Shown here: piece after piece, positions 6,363-7,133 of the stretch | Layout of the letters: the number at the start of each line of letters is the position of its first letter | How positions within the stretch are numbered: the stretch's first letter is position 1 | NCBI GenBank assembly: GCA_000380705.1 | Contig: AQYM01000020.1 | Location: 13,600 to 20,732 of the forward strand | DNA length: 7,133 nt | Origin: Crenarchaeota archaeon SCGC AAA471-B05 | GTDB lineage: Archaea > Thermoproteota > Thermoprotei > Gearchaeales > Gearchaeaceae | Direction: 5' to 3' | Program-made: the position numbers and the translations under genes | Notes under the pieces: model-generated | Seen by the model: only the letters and a program-made list of their open reading frames with translations | What the model was told of the DNA's origin: nothing | The model's database searches: none

Positions 6363-6393
6363 GATTATTAAATGCTCATTAGAGAATTGAAAG
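6363..6393 (+). repeat. CRISPR-repeat-like sequence after cas8a2
   Basis: GATTATTAAATG (6363-6374) is followed by CTCATTAGAGAATTGAAAG (6375-6393). The last 19 bases agree with the 3' part of the other common Sulfolobales repeat class, CTC TTATAGAATTGAAAG, with one inserted base and one mismatch; the 5' part begins GAT.AT as in that repeat but is six or seven bases too long. Its 3' half overlaps the first codons of the small ORF at 6372 (RELKD). No second copy follows at spacer distance, so it is not an array. Confidence 0.25.
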
Positions 6394-6557
6394 ATGAATT
6401 GATAGATATAATGAAACCTTTCACGAATAAGGCGAATGCAAAGCTAATTGACTTAAATGAGTTGATTTTTCTACCAAAAGAATACTTTAGAGAAATACCA
6501 CTAATCAACAAAACAATTTCTAAGTTGTGTAAAGAATATTTGAAAATAACTTATTAA
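6372..6557 (+). CDS. hypothetical 61-residue protein
   Basis: I do not recognise this protein. It is Leu/Ile/Lys/Glu-rich and looks mostly helical (LIRELKDELIDIMKPF, then NKTISKLCKEYLKITY) with a single Cys and no signal peptide, membrane segment or zinc motif. Amino acid make-up is like its neighbours, which supports coding. ATG 6372 directly follows an in-frame TAA, so it is the earliest start; no Shine-Dalgarno precedes it, and a weak TATA-like TATTAAAA at 6337-6344 could allow near-leaderless expression. It occupies the position after cas8a2 where many I-A operons carry cas6, but it is far too short to be Cas6 and shows no Gly-rich loop. It might be a small accessory or regulatory protein, a gene remnant, or non-coding. 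Confidence 0.45.
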   Translation: MLIRELKDELIDIMKPFTNKANAKLIDLNELIFLPKEYFREIPLINKTISKLCKEYLKITY

Positions 6558-6637
6558 TGAGAATAATACGTCGTAATTTGAGCGATCTATTGAGAGGATA
6601 TTGTTACTGGTACTTTAAATTAAATCATGAATCTTAG
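6557..6637 (+). CDS. possible 26-residue micro-ORF linking the 61-aa ORF to the helicase
   Basis: The A of the previous TAA stop is also the A of this ATG (TAATG), and the frame runs to TAG at 6635-6637, overlapping the helicase start by 11 bases. The peptide would be basic at first (MRIIRRNLSDLLRG) and then aromatic (YCYWYFK). The stop-start arrangement would fit a chain of translational coupling to the helicase, which has no Shine-Dalgarno of its own. At this length an open frame is expected by chance, so this is a weak call. Confidence 0.18.
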   Translation: MRIIRRNLSDLLRGYCYWYFKLNHES

Positions 6638-7133
6638 TAATTTCAACTTATCTGCTGCACAAAATGAATTATTGAATAATCTTCTCAATAGTATTGAAAG
6701 TGAAGGTAGAGCAATAGTTGAGGCTCCCACAGGAACCGGTAAAACCAGAGTTGTCATTGAAGCTTTAAAAATTTTATCATCTAATAAGGGACTTAAGCGC
6801 TTTTTAGTAGTTGTTCCAAAAAAGGTAATGACAATAAATCCTTGGAAAAAAGAATTTGAAAAGTGGTGGCAAAATATAAAAGTGACATGCGTGACAGGTG
6901 AGTTTTCTCGCACAACTAGAGAGAAGATTTATAAAGAAATTTTAAAGGAAGAAACTTTCGTGCTCGTCATTACTGCTATTACGCTTAAAAACGATACCAG
7001 TATGGAATTAATAAATCCTAACGATTTTGATGTCATAGTAATCGATGAGGCTCATCATGTCGTAACCACTGATGAATATAATAGTTACAGATTATCCATA
7101 CATTATAGGCAACTCGTTTTGTCTCTTTCTCTT
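6627..7133 (+). CDS. SF2 DEAH-box helicase/ATPase, N-terminal part, cut by window end
   Basis: The frame is open from ATG 6627 through the last base, giving 169 codons without a stop. Visible motifs are a Q-motif-like start (FNLSAAQNELLNNLL), Walker A APTGTGKT (33-40), motif Ia-like FLVVVPKKVMTINPWKKEF (59-77), a motif Ib-like strand (FVLVITAITL, 111-120) and Walker B DEAH followed by His (140-144). The first RecA-like domain is nearly complete; the second lies beyond the edge. The pattern resembles COG1061/SSL2-type or restriction-subunit (ResIII) helicases, many of which act in DNA repair or defence. It is distinct from Cas3, which has DEFH and a different start. An in-frame TAA lies six bases upstream, so 6627 is the earliest ATG. 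There is no clear Shine-Dalgarno and no TATA box at the right distance, so it is probably co-transcribed with the small ORFs. Role in CRISPR immunity is unknown. Confidence 0.85.
   Translation, partial: MNLSNFNLSAAQNELLNNLLNSIESEGRAIVEAPTGTGKTRVVIEALKILSSNKGLKRFLVVVPKKVMTINPWKKEFEKWWQNIKVTCVTGEFSRTTREKIYKEILKEETFVLVITAITLKNDTSMELINPNDFDVIVIDEAHHVVTTDEYNSYRLSIHYRQLVLSLSL
6674..6700 (+). repeat. weak CRISPR-repeat-like sequence at the start of the helicase gene
   Basis: GAATAATC, then TTCTCAATAG, then TATTGAAAG resembles the same repeat class as the sequence at 6363-6393 (GATAATC, TCTTATAG, AATTGAAAG), but only with several one- or two-base insertions and substitutions. It codes for NNLLNSIES in the helicase. 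Weak evidence by itself; listed because several similar sequences lie in this window. Confidence 0.15.

Noticed and set aside
6613..6624. TTTAAATTAA as the TATA box of the helicase
   Set aside because: It is only about ten bases before the ATG at 6627, so transcription would begin inside the gene.
6558..6626. Frameshift joining the 61-aa ORF to the helicase
   Set aside because: All frames reachable from the end of the 61-aa ORF close quickly or end in the micro-ORF, and an in-frame stop precedes the helicase ATG by six bases.
6620..6913. Open frame of 97 codons on the - strand
   Set aside because: It is antisense to the helicase, whose Walker A motif is read on the + strand in the same bases; its translation shows no domain.

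Overview
The window is A+T-rich and its proteins are rich in Lys, Glu and Ile. It encodes the interference module of a subtype I-A CRISPR-Cas system. Gene content (csa5, csa2-type cas7, cas5a, cas3, cas8a2), an archaeal TATA/BRE promoter, purine-rich GAGGTGAT-type ribosome binding sites and stop-start gene overlaps all point to a crenarchaeon, most likely of the Sulfolobales. This is judged from protein motifs and gene order; no database search was possible.

Layout, all on the + strand: (1) 1-212, C-terminal winged-helix part of a regulator cut by the window edge, probably a Csa3-family (Csa3b-like) regulator. (2) 213-271, a short promoter with a TATA box placed for near-leaderless transcription of csa5 and an imperfect palindrome lying over that TATA box. 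(3) 272-6342, a tight five-gene operon csa5 - cas7 - cas5 - cas3 - cas8a2, with junctions of 4-bp overlap, 3-bp gap, 4-bp overlap and 8-bp overlap. (4) 6343-6626, a T-rich stretch after cas8a2, a 61-codon hypothetical ORF and a doubtful 26-codon ORF. (5) 6627-7133, the first 169 codons of an SF2 DEAH-box helicase running off the window.

How they work together: Cas7 and Cas5 form the crRNA-binding backbone, Csa5 (Cas11a) is the small subunit, Cas8a2 is the large/PAM-recognition subunit, and Cas3 supplies the ATP-driven helicase plus HD nuclease that destroys target DNA. The upstream wHTH protein is placed to control the operon. Neither cas6 nor any adaptation gene (cas1, cas2, cas4) nor a CRISPR array lies in the window.

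Unusual points: Cas3 is a single polypeptide with helicase first and HD nuclease last, whereas I-A systems usually encode these as two genes; Cas5 is long and carries an internal winged-helix-like segment; two near-identical 24-nt sequences (21/24) lie 83 nt apart inside cas3, in different reading frames, and resemble Sulfolobales CRISPR repeats; further repeat-like sequences lie just after cas8a2 and at the start of the helicase gene; and where cas6 is often found there is instead a small unknown ORF followed by a helicase.
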